DNA of 64,000 nt from VXNE01 sp965203615 (GTDB lineage Bacteria > Pseudomonadota > Gammaproteobacteria > Pseudomonadales > Azotimanducaceae): contig OZ241900.1 in assembly GCA_965203615.1 (NCBI GenBank), positions 2,790,001-2,854,000 on the forward strand, written 5' to 3'. The notes beneath the pieces are model-generated. The model had not been told where the DNA came from, searched no databases, and saw nothing but the letters and a program-made list of their open reading frames with translations. Shown here piece after piece: positions 8,985-17,309 of this stretch (positions within the stretch are counted from its first letter, which is position 1; each line of letters opens with the position of its first letter). The translations under genes were made by a program, and so were the position numbers.

Positions 8985-9186
8985 TGGTGCTGCGGAACTG
9001 GCCCTTCGAGCATTGGTCTCGACGGAGATTCTAAGGAATTCTCGGGCGTGCGTCATGCGGCGAAAGACCGCAAAACAGGTGAGCCTCGAACTACGTGCCG
9101 AGGCGGAGATTCGACATGATCGCGTAAGGCAGTAGTGATGTTCCGTCAAGGCGAGAGCAATTGCCCGAAGAGGATGTCCAGCGCCC

Positions 9187-9396
9187 TTATAGGAACTTTA
9201 TCGCGACGAAAACCAACACTGCGACCATGCATGTGTCCCTGATGCAGTTTTTGGTGAACCTTTCCAGACTGCTTGCGATGCGCGTTTCGTATCTTTCGAG
9301 AGCTTGGTCGATTCTGACTATGGTTTCGAGTGTAGCGGATGCCTCTGGGGATTCTTCACCGGCCACCGGGGCGTCGATTTGCGTCCTTGTCATCAT
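9187..9396 (-). CDS. Small coiled-coil/membrane protein, DUF1640-like miniature
   Basis: A 69-residue product starting MMTRTQIDAP. It has an acidic helical middle (ETIVRIDQALERYETRIASS) and a C-terminal hydrophobic segment (DTCMVAVLVFVAIKFL). This resembles the last third of the neighbouring DUF1640-like protein. An AGGTG ribosome site precedes ATG 9396. It lies 28 bases after the mannonate dehydratase-like gene on the same strand. No known function; possibly a shortened paralogue. Confidence 0.5.
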   Translation of the reverse strand: MMTRTQIDAPVAGEESPEASATLETIVRIDQALERYETRIASSLERFTKNCIRDTCMVAVLVFVAIKFL

Positions 9397-9423
9397 GTTC
9401 ACCTGCTGCGTGATGGCGCAACC

Positions 9424-10365
9424 TCAGCCGCACGCCTGGATCAGCGCCCGGATGTACCCGAATATGAACGCTTCCTCGACCTGACCGCGTCCCCGGCCGG
9501 GCACGTGGTCGGGCACGACGATGCCGTCGAAACCCACCTCCGCCAGGGTGCGCACTATTTTTGGCAGGTCGAGATAGCCGTTGTCCGGGAACGTTTCGTG
9601 AAACTGCGGCAGCGGCCCCGAAGTGTTGCGAAGGTGGACCTGGTGGATGTGGCCGGTGGGGCCGAATTCGCGGATGGCCGCGACGATGTCCTCGCCCTCG
9701 CCGGTGGGTCCTGGCATCTCGGACCAGGTGCCGACGCAGAACAGGATGCCCGCGTGGTTGTCGCCGCCGGTGCGCTTGATGGAGTCGCGGTAGGCGTCCG
9801 TGCTGCGGAAGATGCGGGCCACCCCCTGGTGGGTAAGGGGCGGGTCGTTCGGATGCAACTGGAGCTTGACGCCAGTCTCCCGCGCGACCGGGAGCACGCG
9901 CTCCATGAAGTAGTCGAAGTTTGCCCACATCGTGTCGTCGTCGTACTGCGTATCGTACGCGTCGGGCAGCGCCAGTGCCTCGCTCGCCCGGAGTTCGCGG
10001 GTCGTCACGCCGCGCGTCGTCGTCGTGCCCGACATGTAGGCGCCGCCGGTGTGCCACGCGTACGTGGTGTATTGGATGCCCAGCCGGCCGAGGTCCGTCA
10101 GGAACTCGTTGAAGCGGTCGATCGTGGCGTCACGGCCGGGAAGCCCCAACGTGAACTCCCTGGACGAGTAGAGATCGTCGAGCATGATCTCGTGCAGTTC
10201 GAAACCGGCGTCCGTCACCTTGTCGCGGATGTCCCTCAAGGTATCGAAGGTCGCGTCCTTCGTCGGAAGGCGCGCCTCCATGGTTTCCACGCCCATCTTG
10301 CGCAGATAGGCGAAGTGCTCGTCGTTGAGGTCTTGCGGGCGCTGGTGACTAATGCCGAGTTTCAT
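9424..10365 (-). CDS. Mannonate dehydratase-like enzyme (UxuA family TIM barrel)
   Basis: The 313-residue protein carries the metal-site blocks of the UxuA family: LHPNDPP (170-176), FCVGTWSEM (209-217), HLRNTSGP (244-251) and FHETFPDNG (255-263). UxuA dehydrates D-mannonate to 2-keto-3-deoxygluconate with a divalent metal. The protein is shorter than E. coli UxuA (about 394 residues) and closer to the shorter family members, so the exact substrate is uncertain. No kdgK, eda or uxaC neighbours are present. The gene GAGG-ATG spacing at 10365 supports this start. Confidence 0.8.
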   Translation of the reverse strand: MKLGISHQRPQDLNDEHFAYLRKMGVETMEARLPTKDATFDTLRDIRDKVTDAGFELHEIMLDDLYSSREFTLGLPGRDATIDRFNEFLTDLGRLGIQYTTYAWHTGGAYMSGTTTTRGVTTRELRASEALALPDAYDTQYDDDTMWANFDYFMERVLPVARETGVKLQLHPNDPPLTHQGVARIFRSTDAYRDSIKRTGGDNHAGILFCVGTWSEMPGPTGEGEDIVAAIREFGPTGHIHQVHLRNTSGPLPQFHETFPDNGYLDLPKIVRTLAEVGFDGIVVPDHVPGRGRGQVEEAFIFGYIRALIQACG

Positions 10366-10539
10366 TGGACATGCCTCGTTCGTTGCATCGCTTTGCGTTC
10401 AAGCATCCCAGATTCCCGGAACCGATGCACTCGGGCCTCCCGTCGGCTTCTCTTTCGGGGGAGAACCGCGCCGGCCTCCTGTCGCCCGGGTGGCCGGATC
10501 ATCTATGCTCTGCCGTCAACCTGCATGAAGGAGTCCAGG

Positions 10540-10950
10540 ATGATTGCCCAGGGACTGACGCCCATTCTCAACGTGTCCGACATTCGCGCCAGCTTCGAGT
10601 GGTTCGAGAAACTCGGATGGACCAAGGGCTGGGAGTGGGGCGACCCGCCCGGGTTCGGCGGCGTCTGCTCGGGGAACAGCGAGATCTTCCTCTGCCAGGA
10701 CGCGCAAGGAGGTCGAGGACGCGGCTCCGCAGCACGGACGTTCGGTCCCGACGGCGACGAGAACGGGGACAAGGGAGTCTGGATGTCGATTTGGGTCGAC
10801 GATGTCGACGCCATCCACCAACATTGCCTGGAGCAGGGTCTTGACGTGACCTGGCCCCCCGAGGACATGCCCTGGGGCGTTCGGGAGATGCACGTGCGCC
10901 ATCCCGACGGCCACGTGTTCAGGATCGGTCGCGGGCAGGAGGAGGAGTAG
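10540..10950 (+). CDS. VOC/glyoxalase family protein
   Basis: A 136-residue protein with the paired beta-alpha-beta-beta-beta units of the vicinal oxygen chelate fold: LTPILNVSDIRASFEWFEKLGW at the start, and VWVDD-like SIWVDDVDAIHQHC plus HVRHPDGHVFRIG near the end. Such proteins include glyoxalases, resistance proteins and dioxygenases; the exact role is not predictable. AAGGAG 8 bases before ATG 10540 fixes the start; the frame itself is open far upstream. Its 3' end overlaps that of the convergent LLM gene by 32 bases. Confidence 0.85.
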   Translation: MIAQGLTPILNVSDIRASFEWFEKLGWTKGWEWGDPPGFGGVCSGNSEIFLCQDAQGGRGRGSAARTFGPDGDENGDKGVWMSIWVDDVDAIHQHCLEQGLDVTWPPEDMPWGVREMHVRHPDGHVFRIGRGQEEE

Positions 10951-11944
10951 CCGACTCGCGGTAGGCGTCCGCGATGAGTTCGTAGGACTTCACGCGGTCT
11001 GCAAACGACGGCGTGATGGTCAGCACGACCACTTCGTCCGCCTGGGTCTCTTCGACGAGAGCGTCGATCCCTGCCTTTACCTCTGCGCCGCTGCCGATGA
11101 TCTGGCGGGAACGCCTGCCGCGTAGTCGCTCCATCTCTTCGTCGCTGAACGGTGCGGCGGCGGCTTCTTCCAGCGTCGGCGGGGGCCCGCGGATTCCCCG
11201 ATCGCGGCGGATGCGCTGTATCTCGCGCATCTTTCGGAACAGGTCCGCTCGTTCCGGGTCTTCCGTGGCGATGGCAAACACACCGATGGACGAATACGGA
11301 GCCGGGAGGTGCTCGTCCTTGAATTCGTCGCGATAGCGGCGCATCGCGGCGACGGCCGGCTGTGGCGCGATGAAGTGGGCGAATGAGAAGGCGAGACCGA
11401 AGCGGCCCGCATAGACGGCGCTGTCGAGGCTCGAACCGAGCATCCATATGTCGGGCGTGGTCTGTGCGTTCGGCGTCGCGCGAAGGCGCTCGAACGCCTC
11501 GGTGAAGGGCTTGTCGCCCGAGACGAAAGCGACGAGGTCCTTGACCTTCGCGGGGTAGTACTCGATGCCGAGAGGGTTGCCGTACGCGAGCGCGGCGGCG
11601 GTGAGCCCGTCGCTCCCGGGCGCCCGGCCCACGCCGAGGTCTATTCGTCCGGGATACATGAGTTCCAGCATGCGGAAGTTCTCCGCGACCTTGAACGGGG
11701 AGTAGTGCGGCAGCATCACGCCGCCGGATCCGATCCGAATGCGCTCGGTCTCTCTCGCGACGCGGGTGATGAGAATCTCCGGGGTCGAACTCGCCAGGGT
11801 GCTGGAAGCGTGGTGTTCCGCGATCCAGTAACGGTGATAACCGAAGGCTTCGCACGCCTGGGCGAGCCTGATGGTGTTATCGACAGCCGCGCGGGCATCC
11901 TCGCCCCGCGAGATGGGCGATTGATCCAATACTCCCAACTTCAT
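10919..11944 (-). CDS. LLM class flavin-dependent oxidoreductase (luciferase-like)
   Basis: The 341-residue TIM-barrel protein shows luciferase-like monooxygenase features: LAQACEAFGYHRYWIAEHH (28-46), IRIGSGGVMLPHYSPFKVAENF and GRIDLGVGRAPGSD. The single-domain MsnO8/YhbW-type subgroup is the closest. These enzymes use reduced FMN and oxygen, or F420. No reductase is adjacent. Convergent overlap with the VOC gene is 32 bases. The divergent Rieske gene starts 53 bases upstream. Confidence 0.88.
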   Translation of the reverse strand: MKLGVLDQSPISRGEDARAAVDNTIRLAQACEAFGYHRYWIAEHHASSTLASSTPEILITRVARETERIRIGSGGVMLPHYSPFKVAENFRMLELMYPGRIDLGVGRAPGSDGLTAAALAYGNPLGIEYYPAKVKDLVAFVSGDKPFTEAFERLRATPNAQTTPDIWMLGSSLDSAVYAGRFGLAFSFAHFIAPQPAVAAMRRYRDEFKDEHLPAPYSSIGVFAIATEDPERADLFRKMREIQRIRRDRGIRGPPPTLEEAAAAPFSDEEMERLRGRRSRQIIGSGAEVKAGIDALVEETQADEVVVLTITPSFADRVKSYELIADAYRESATPPPARDRS

Positions 11945-11997
11945 GCGGCGACAGTGTACAGTCGTTGCCTGGCACCGCAGGTGGCGAAAGGACTCGA

Positions 11998-13326
11998 ATG
12001 CTGACGCGAGAAGACAACGACCGCCTTACGCAGACCGGGCCTGACACGCCGATGGGCAACGTTTTTCGCGAGTACTGGATGCCCGCGCTGTTGTCCCGTG
12101 AACTGCCGGAACCCGACTGCCCGCCGAAGCGCATCCGGCTCCTGGGTGAGGACTTCGTCGCCTTTCGCGACACGCGGGGCCGTGTCGGCATCGTCGAGCC
12201 GGCCTGCTCCCATCGCGGGGCCAACCTCTTCTTCGGACGGGTGGCGGATTGCGGCATCCGGTGCAGCTATCACGGCTGGAAGTTCGACCACCAGGGGAAA
12301 TGCCTCGATATGCCGACGCTGGCGCCGGAAGCGGCGGAGCGGATCGGGCCGAGGGCGGCGATTCGCGCACTGGAGACGCGGGAATCGGGAGACGTCATCT
12401 GGGCGTACATGGGAGACGGCCCCGCGCCCGAACTGCCCCGGTTCGAGTTCGCCGAGGTCCCGCCGGAACACAGGTTCGTATCGAAGAAGCTGCAGCAGTG
12501 CAACTGGGCGCAGGCGTGCGAGGGCGGCCTCGATACGGCGCACTTCTCGTACCTGCACGCGGGCATTCGGGACGGCGAAAAAGTGGGCCTGCATGAGGTC
12601 TCGCGACGCGGAACGAGCGCACGCGGCGACAACGAACCGCCATCCATGGCCCGATTCCGGTGGCTCATCGAGGACGGGCGTCCGGAGTTCACCGTGCTCG
12701 AGCACGATGCGGGTCTGCTGCTGTGCGCGTCTCGCCGCGCGGAGGATGAACAGCTCTACTGGCGGATGACCCAGTTCCTCATGCCGAACCACTCGCTCGC
12801 GCCGGGCAACTTTCCGGAGGACAACAACCTCGGGAACACATGGGTGCCGATCGACGACGTGTCGTGCTGGATCTTCTGCTATTGCTGGAATCCCGATCGT
12901 CCGCTGACCGAGAAGGAGACGGAGCGGCTGAGTCGCGGTTGGGGCGTATTCGCGGAAGTGGACGCGGACTATGTGCCCATACGGCGCCGCGAGAACGACT
13001 ACCTGGTCGACCGCACGTTGCAGCGCGAATCCAGCTTCACCGGAATCCGGGGCATCTCGGAGCAGGACCAGGCCATCGCCGACAGCCAGGGGCTGATCGC
13101 CGACCGCACCCGCGAACTTCTCGGTCAGACGGATCTCGGGGTGGTGCGATTTCGCAGGATGGCGCTGGCCGCGACGGCCGATGTGGAGGAGGGCAGGACA
13201 CCTAAGGGCGCGGATTGTCCGGACGCCTACCGGGTGCGCTCCGGCGATGTCGTCGCACCGTCGGATACAGAGATTCTAGACGTCATCAAGTCGCGCTTCG
13301 GAACGATGTCGGGTGTAGCTCTCTAA
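11998..13326 (+). CDS. Rieske oxygenase alpha subunit, phthalate 4,5-dioxygenase-like
   Basis: A 442-residue oxygenase. CSHRGANLFFG (Cys70, His72) and CSYHGW (89-94) bind the Rieske cluster. CEGGLDTAHFSYLH (174-187) carries Asp179, His182 and His187 for the catalytic iron. The layout with the Rieske domain at residues 20-120 resembles phthalate/vanillate-type oxygenases acting on aromatic acids or ethers. The start at ATG 11998 (MLTREDND) is preferred over the in-frame upstream ATG at 11965, where homology is absent. The stop overlaps the convergent SDR gene by 4 bases. Confidence 0.9.
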   Translation: MLTREDNDRLTQTGPDTPMGNVFREYWMPALLSRELPEPDCPPKRIRLLGEDFVAFRDTRGRVGIVEPACSHRGANLFFGRVADCGIRCSYHGWKFDHQGKCLDMPTLAPEAAERIGPRAAIRALETRESGDVIWAYMGDGPAPELPRFEFAEVPPEHRFVSKKLQQCNWAQACEGGLDTAHFSYLHAGIRDGEKVGLHEVSRRGTSARGDNEPPSMARFRWLIEDGRPEFTVLEHDAGLLLCASRRAEDEQLYWRMTQFLMPNHSLAPGNFPEDNNLGNTWVPIDDVSCWIFCYCWNPDRPLTEKETERLSRGWGVFAEVDADYVPIRRRENDYLVDRTLQRESSFTGIRGISEQDQAIADSQGLIADRTRELLGQTDLGVVRFRRMALAATADVEEGRTPKGADCPDAYRVRSGDVVAPSDTEILDVIKSRFGTMSGVAL

Positions 13327-14426
13327 GGCGTCTTGGCCGGCAGGATCCCAAGCCTCACATAGGAATCGACTATCGCCCTCAGCGACTCTTCGACCGAGTA
13401 GGGCGAGAGACCCAGTTCGCGCCGTGCGAGCGTGCAGTAGGCACGTGGTTTGTCGAAGGTGGGTTCCTTCGGCCTGTCCCCGTCCATCTCTTCCCCGCCG
13501 ATGTTCCGAAATCGCGGAAACAGTTCCTTCAGCTTCGCCTGCAACTGCCAGGTGAAGAGCTCTCCCGACCGATCCTTCGCGGCGAGAATGTAGCGCGACC
13601 GGTTCCGGGCGACGCTGCTTTCGGCGCACAGCCGGTGCGCCCGCGCCACGTCGCGGACATCGATGTTGTTCCAGAGCATTCTGCCCCCCGGCGTGAGGGT
13701 GAAGGGTTCGCCCTGCAGCATGCGCCTGATCCAGACCTGCCAGCCGCCGTCGTCGTGGTAGGTGCACATCACGGGCCCGATGACGTTGAGCGGCAGGATC
13801 GACATCGCCTCGAAGCGCCCATCCTCTTCGGCCGCCTTGTAGACCAGTTCTTCGGCCCGTGCCTTGCCGAAGGCGTACGCGGCATGCCGGTTGTTGGGGA
13901 TGTTCTCTTCCGACCAGTCACTCGAACGCGCCTCGATATTATCGGTGCACCAGTCCTTCTCGGTGTAGACGTAACCTTCGTCGGCCGGATGCGAGACCGC
14001 CGAGAAAGAACTGGTCAGGACCAGGCGCCGGATGGTGCCGGCCCGTCGCAGTGACTCGATGACGTGCTCCACCACGGTGAAACAGCCGTCGTACACCTCC
14101 TGTGGCGTCGCCTGGTGACGGGTAAGAACGGCCCCCGCGTGGATGACGGCGCAGCATCCTTCGAAAGCCGCGTCGTAGCTGCCGCGCCGCAATAGATCCG
14201 CAGTGAACAGCGCATTGCTCCCCGGCAGGCCCTGGTCGTTCATCGCGAGAAGATGATCGACCCTGTCCGGTCTGCCGGGGTCACGCACGCACGAATGCAC
14301 CCGGTAGCCGTGTTCCACGAGTTCGCGAACGATCCACGACCCGACGTAGCCGCTGGCGCCGGTGACGGCGATGGGCCCGTCCGCCGGCGATACGGCGAAG
14401 CTGCGCGACGAGTTGCTGTCGGTCAT
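13323..14426 (-). CDS. NAD(P)-dependent epimerase/dehydratase, extended SDR
   Basis: A 367-residue extended short-chain dehydrogenase. The nucleotide motif is VTGASGYVGSWIVREL (21-36). The catalytic Tyr-x3-Lys sits in NNRHAAYAFGKARAEEL, and VLTSSFSAVSH is the Ser region. The pattern resembles dihydroflavonol/cinnamoyl-CoA reductase-like SDRs, which reduce carbonyls next to aromatic or terpenoid groups. The preferred start is ATG 14426 (MTDSNSS); the frame runs on to 14522 without homology. Neighbouring oxygenases suggest a catabolic reductase. Confidence 0.85.
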   Translation of the reverse strand: MTDSNSSRSFAVSPADGPIAVTGASGYVGSWIVRELVEHGYRVHSCVRDPGRPDRVDHLLAMNDQGLPGSNALFTADLLRRGSYDAAFEGCCAVIHAGAVLTRHQATPQEVYDGCFTVVEHVIESLRRAGTIRRLVLTSSFSAVSHPADEGYVYTEKDWCTDNIEARSSDWSEENIPNNRHAAYAFGKARAEELVYKAAEEDGRFEAMSILPLNVIGPVMCTYHDDGGWQVWIRRMLQGEPFTLTPGGRMLWNNIDVRDVARAHRLCAESSVARNRSRYILAAKDRSGELFTWQLQAKLKELFPRFRNIGGEEMDGDRPKEPTFDKPRAYCTLARRELGLSPYSVEESLRAIVDSYVRLGILPAKTP

Positions 14427-14570
14427 TGTCCGTGGCCGGGTTTGCCAGAGCTGCGACCATGATACGAAACAGGCCGCACGGACGTTCAGAACGCTGTACA
14501 TGGGTGTGATCGCTTTTGACATCGGGGGCCGGTACCCATTAACTGTGCGCTTACCGCTTGCAGGAGATGG

Positions 14571-15497
14571 ATGATGCGATTCGGTTTCTGGCCCAGCCCG
14601 TGGCTACCGTTTGATGAGATGGTCGAACTCTGTACGCACGCCGAGGCCACCGGCTGGGACGGCCTCTGGGTCGCGGATCACTTCATGTCGGCGGGCGCCA
14701 ACACGGACATGCCGTTCCCCGAAGCCTGGATGACGCTGTCGGCCCTTGCCGCGCGCGTGCCGCGAGTGCGTGTCGGCACGATGGTCACCGGCAACACCTA
14801 TCGCAATCCGGCGGTCCTGGCGAAGATGGCCGCCACCCTGGACCACATCTCCGGCGGCCGGGTGGTCCTTGGACTCGGTTCCGGATGGCAGGAGAACGAA
14901 CACCGCCAGTACGGCATCGAGTTCGACACGATCCCCGGCCGGCTGCGGCGGCTGGACGAGGCGTGCCAGGTCATCAAGGCGCTGTACACGCAGAAGACCA
15001 GCAACTTCTCGGGCCGCTACTATCAACTCACCGACGCGACGCTCGAGCCGAAGCCCGTACAGGATCCCCTGCCGCTCCTCATCGGCGGCGGTGGCGAGAA
15101 GGTCACGCTCAAGATCACGGCCAAGTACGCCGACGAGTGGAACCATTGGGGCAACGTCGCAATGATGAAGTACAAGGGCGACATCCTGGACGCGCATTGT
15201 GCGGATATCGGGCGCAACCCGGCTGACATCGAGCGCTCGGCCGCGGTGTTGATGTTCCTGGACACTACAGAAGCGAGGGTGGAGGAGCGCTTGAAAGCGC
15301 ATCCCGCAGGTCGTCAGCCGCTGGAAACGCCGGGCCGCGCGATCGCGGGCACGCCTGCCCAGATGAGGGACATCGTCGCGCAGTACGAAGCCATCGGCGT
15401 GAACGAAATCGTCGTCACGGACGCCGTGTTCGGGGATCGCGACGAGAAGATCGCCACCATGGATCTGCTCATGCGCGAAGTGGCGGGGCGCGGTTGA
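14571..15497 (+). CDS. LLM class F420- or FMN-dependent oxidoreductase
   Basis: The 308-residue protein opens MMRFGFWPSPWLPFDEMVELC, followed by TGWDGLWVADHF (24-35), VGTMVTGNTYRNPAVLAKMAAT and GRVVLGLGSGW, the luciferase-like monooxygenase pattern of F420-type enzymes. LLIGGGGEKVTLKITAKYADEWN is a characteristic cofactor-adjacent loop. GCAGGAGATGG gives a ribosome site for ATG 14571; ATG 14574 is a close alternative. The MaoC-type gene follows on the same strand after 50 bases with its own strong ribosome site. Confidence 0.88.
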   Translation: MMRFGFWPSPWLPFDEMVELCTHAEATGWDGLWVADHFMSAGANTDMPFPEAWMTLSALAARVPRVRVGTMVTGNTYRNPAVLAKMAATLDHISGGRVVLGLGSGWQENEHRQYGIEFDTIPGRLRRLDEACQVIKALYTQKTSNFSGRYYQLTDATLEPKPVQDPLPLLIGGGGEKVTLKITAKYADEWNHWGNVAMMKYKGDILDAHCADIGRNPADIERSAAVLMFLDTTEARVEERLKAHPAGRQPLETPGRAIAGTPAQMRDIVAQYEAIGVNEIVVTDAVFGDRDEKIATMDLLMREVAGRG

Positions 15498-15547
15498 AAT
15501 CGCGTCGGCGAACCGGGTAAACCCGAGACGGGCAGGAGGAGGAAACC

Positions 15548-16639
15548 ATGGCCGAGCCGGATCTGATCAAGACCATCGACGAGTTTCAAGCCGAGTACCG
15601 GAAGGGAATCGGGGAGATATTGCCGCACCATCCGACGAAGGAGGCAAGCCTCGACAACATACGCAACTTCTGCGAGGGCATTGGCGACTACAACCCGCTC
15701 TGGCGGGACGAGGCCCATGCGGGTACCAGCCGCTTCGGCATGATCACCGCGCCCCCGAGCTTCCTCTACAGCGTCGCGCTTGGCGTCATCGCGGGAGAGA
15801 CGGGCGCCATCGACCGTGCCCGGGTATCAACGCAGTACCTGCCGGTGAACTACGCCGGCGTCGAGATCGATTTCGTCCGGCCGGTTTGGTTAGGAGACCG
15901 CATCACCGTCACCGAGAAAGTCGGCGAGACGATCAGAAAGACCAGTAGCCGCATCGGCCCGATCAACTTCAACACCGGGCTAGTGACGTACACCAACCAT
16001 CGCCACGAGACGGTTGCGACGTTCAAGACACTGATGGCGCGTTACGAGAACACCGGCGGCACGCTCCAGTACGACCGCAATCCGAAAGACGGCGATCCCG
16101 ACACCGTGTATGAAGCAGCGGACCCGCTCGTGTGGGAGCGCGAGCGACGCGGTGCCGAGCCGCGTTGCTGGGAGGATGTCGCCGAGGGTGACGAGATGCC
16201 GGCGCTGAAGAAGGGCACCTACTCGGTATCGGAACTGTTCCTCTTCACCCACGGCGTGCTTGGCCTGCGTCGCAGCACTCGCGACCGCCTCGAAGCAGAG
16301 GGTTCGGGGGAACTCGGCGGCGGCGGCCGGTTCGACCTCGAGCACGCCCAGAAGCGGCGCAACATGCCGGGCCAGTTCGACTTCGGTCCGCAACGCGTCT
16401 GCTGGCTCACCCAGATCGTGACGGACTGGATGGGCGACGACGGCACGCTAAAGAAGCTCAGCGCCTCGGTCCGCCATCCCAACATCGTCGGCGACACGAA
16501 CACGCTCACCGGTTCCGTGGTGCGAAAGTCCGTCGTCGATGGCGAGCACCTGGTCGAAGTGCAGATGCAGAACAGCAACCAGTCGGGACTTACTACGGCG
16601 TTCGGGACAGCCACCGTCGCACTGCCGACGCGGGGTTAG
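15548..16639 (+). CDS. MaoC-type double-hotdog acyl dehydratase, copy 1
   Basis: A 363-residue protein made of two hotdog domains: an N-terminal FAS1-like dehydratase half (about residues 10-155, FCEGIGDYNPLWRDE with the hydratase-type Asp/Asn) and a C-terminal MaoC half (about 200-355). Such enzymes hydrate or dehydrate CoA thioesters. RBS GGAGGAGG precedes the ATG. It is closely related to the gene at 19483-20568: both share IDEF-x-EYRKG near the start, RCWEDVAEGDEMP/RYWEDVAEGDQMP, and GQFDFGPQRVCWL near the end. Substrate unknown; the context suggests side-chain or ring-fission product breakdown. Confidence 0.88.
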   Translation: MAEPDLIKTIDEFQAEYRKGIGEILPHHPTKEASLDNIRNFCEGIGDYNPLWRDEAHAGTSRFGMITAPPSFLYSVALGVIAGETGAIDRARVSTQYLPVNYAGVEIDFVRPVWLGDRITVTEKVGETIRKTSSRIGPINFNTGLVTYTNHRHETVATFKTLMARYENTGGTLQYDRNPKDGDPDTVYEAADPLVWERERRGAEPRCWEDVAEGDEMPALKKGTYSVSELFLFTHGVLGLRRSTRDRLEAEGSGELGGGGRFDLEHAQKRRNMPGQFDFGPQRVCWLTQIVTDWMGDDGTLKKLSASVRHPNIVGDTNTLTGSVVRKSVVDGEHLVEVQMQNSNQSGLTTAFGTATVALPTRG

Positions 16640-16725
16640 CCATAGCGGCCCGGACGGTCATTCTGAATTGGCCTGTCTTTCGCGTTGTCCCGATACCGGG
16701 CGCTGAACACGGGCCGCCCAAGTCC

Positions 16726-16754
16726 TTGCCATGTCGATCATCGTCTGGTATGAA
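16726..16754 (+). promoter_or_regulatory. Likely promoter of the AbrB antitoxin gene
   Basis: TTGCCA (16726-16731) and TATGAA (16749-16754) are 17 bases apart, a good sigma-70 arrangement, and end 33 bases before the ATG. The -10 box abuts the palindrome at 16752-16774, consistent with self-repression. Confidence 0.5.
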
Positions 16755-16774
16755 AATTGGAAATTCCAACTTTC
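16752..16774. promoter_or_regulatory. Palindromic operator upstream of the AbrB antitoxin
   Basis: Arms GAAAATTGGAA (16752-16762) and TTCCAACTTTC (16764-16774) pair with one mismatch around a single central base. The site overlaps the -10 box and lies 13 bases before the antitoxin ATG. AbrB/MazE-type antitoxins usually bind such palindromes to repress their own operon. Confidence 0.6.
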
Positions 16775-16787
16775 CTAAGGGAATGCC

Positions 16788-17081
16788 ATGCCGCTCGTCA
16801 CTGTGAAGCCCAAGTTCCAGGTCACCATTCCCGCCAAGCTGCGCAAGGGGCTTGACGTGCGCGAGGGCGACATCATGGAGGCCACGGTCGTCGGCGACGG
16901 CATCCTGCTTCGTCCCAAGGATGTGGTGGACCGCGGTGCGGCCGCGGACCGGGTGGCCGCAATCCTCCGGCGTATCGAGCCCACGCCCGAGGATGCGCAC
17001 CGCTCGGAGGAGGAGATCATCGCGGCCGCCGTCGCGGATGTCGCCGAGGTACGCGAGCAACGTCGTGACCGCGATGCATGA
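16788..17081 (+). CDS. AbrB/MazE/SpoVT-type antitoxin
   Basis: A 97-residue protein with the swapped-hairpin DNA-binding domain at the N-terminus (LVTVKPKFQVTIPAKLRKGL, residues 3-22; then VREGDIMEATVVGDGILLRPK). The acidic C-terminal tail (about 50-97, EEEIIAAAVADVAEVREQRR) would wrap a PIN-type toxin. The promoter, operator and AAGGGA ribosome site are all intact. The toxin gene expected after it is only a C-terminal fragment, in the same frame directly after the stop. This antitoxin is therefore probably orphaned. Confidence 0.85.
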   Translation: MPLVTVKPKFQVTIPAKLRKGLDVREGDIMEATVVGDGILLRPKDVVDRGAAADRVAAILRRIEPTPEDAHRSEEEIIAAAVADVAEVREQRRDRDA

Positions 17082-17258
17082 GAGTGCCCCACATCCGTCG
17101 TCTTCGGTCTGCGCGATGGCGATGACGAGGTTTATCTCCAAACCGCGACTGCTGGAGGCGCGGCGCTTGTCACCGGCAACCGGCGGGATTTCGCCGAGCG
17201 ACGTTACGGGTCGGTCGACATACTCTCGCCGCGAGCCTTTCTCGAACAGGTGGGCTGA
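17082..17258 (+). pseudogene. Truncated PIN-domain (VapC-type) toxin remnant
   Basis: Directly after the antitoxin stop and in the same frame, bases 17100-17258 encode 52 residues matching the end of PIN toxins: DGDDEVYLQTATAGGAALVTGNRRDF followed by VDILSPRAFLEQVG and a stop. The GNRRDF block holds the usual last acidic residue. About the first 80 residues, including the start codon and the first catalytic Asp and Glu, are missing. A deletion joined the remnant to the antitoxin's last codons. It cannot be an active nuclease. Confidence 0.75.
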
Positions 17259-17309
17259 ACGGCGCCACTGCACAACGAATGTGTGCGGAGTGCACGCCGG
17301 AAAGCACAG

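Noticed and set aside
9304..10950. A 548-residue plus-strand open frame
   Set aside because: Only its last 136 residues (from 10540) are the VOC protein. The rest runs antisense to the mannonate dehydratase-like gene and shows the biased composition of a shadow frame in GC-rich DNA.
10503..11855. A 450-residue minus-strand open frame
   Set aside because: It overlaps the LLM gene in another frame and the VOC gene antisense. No domain pattern.
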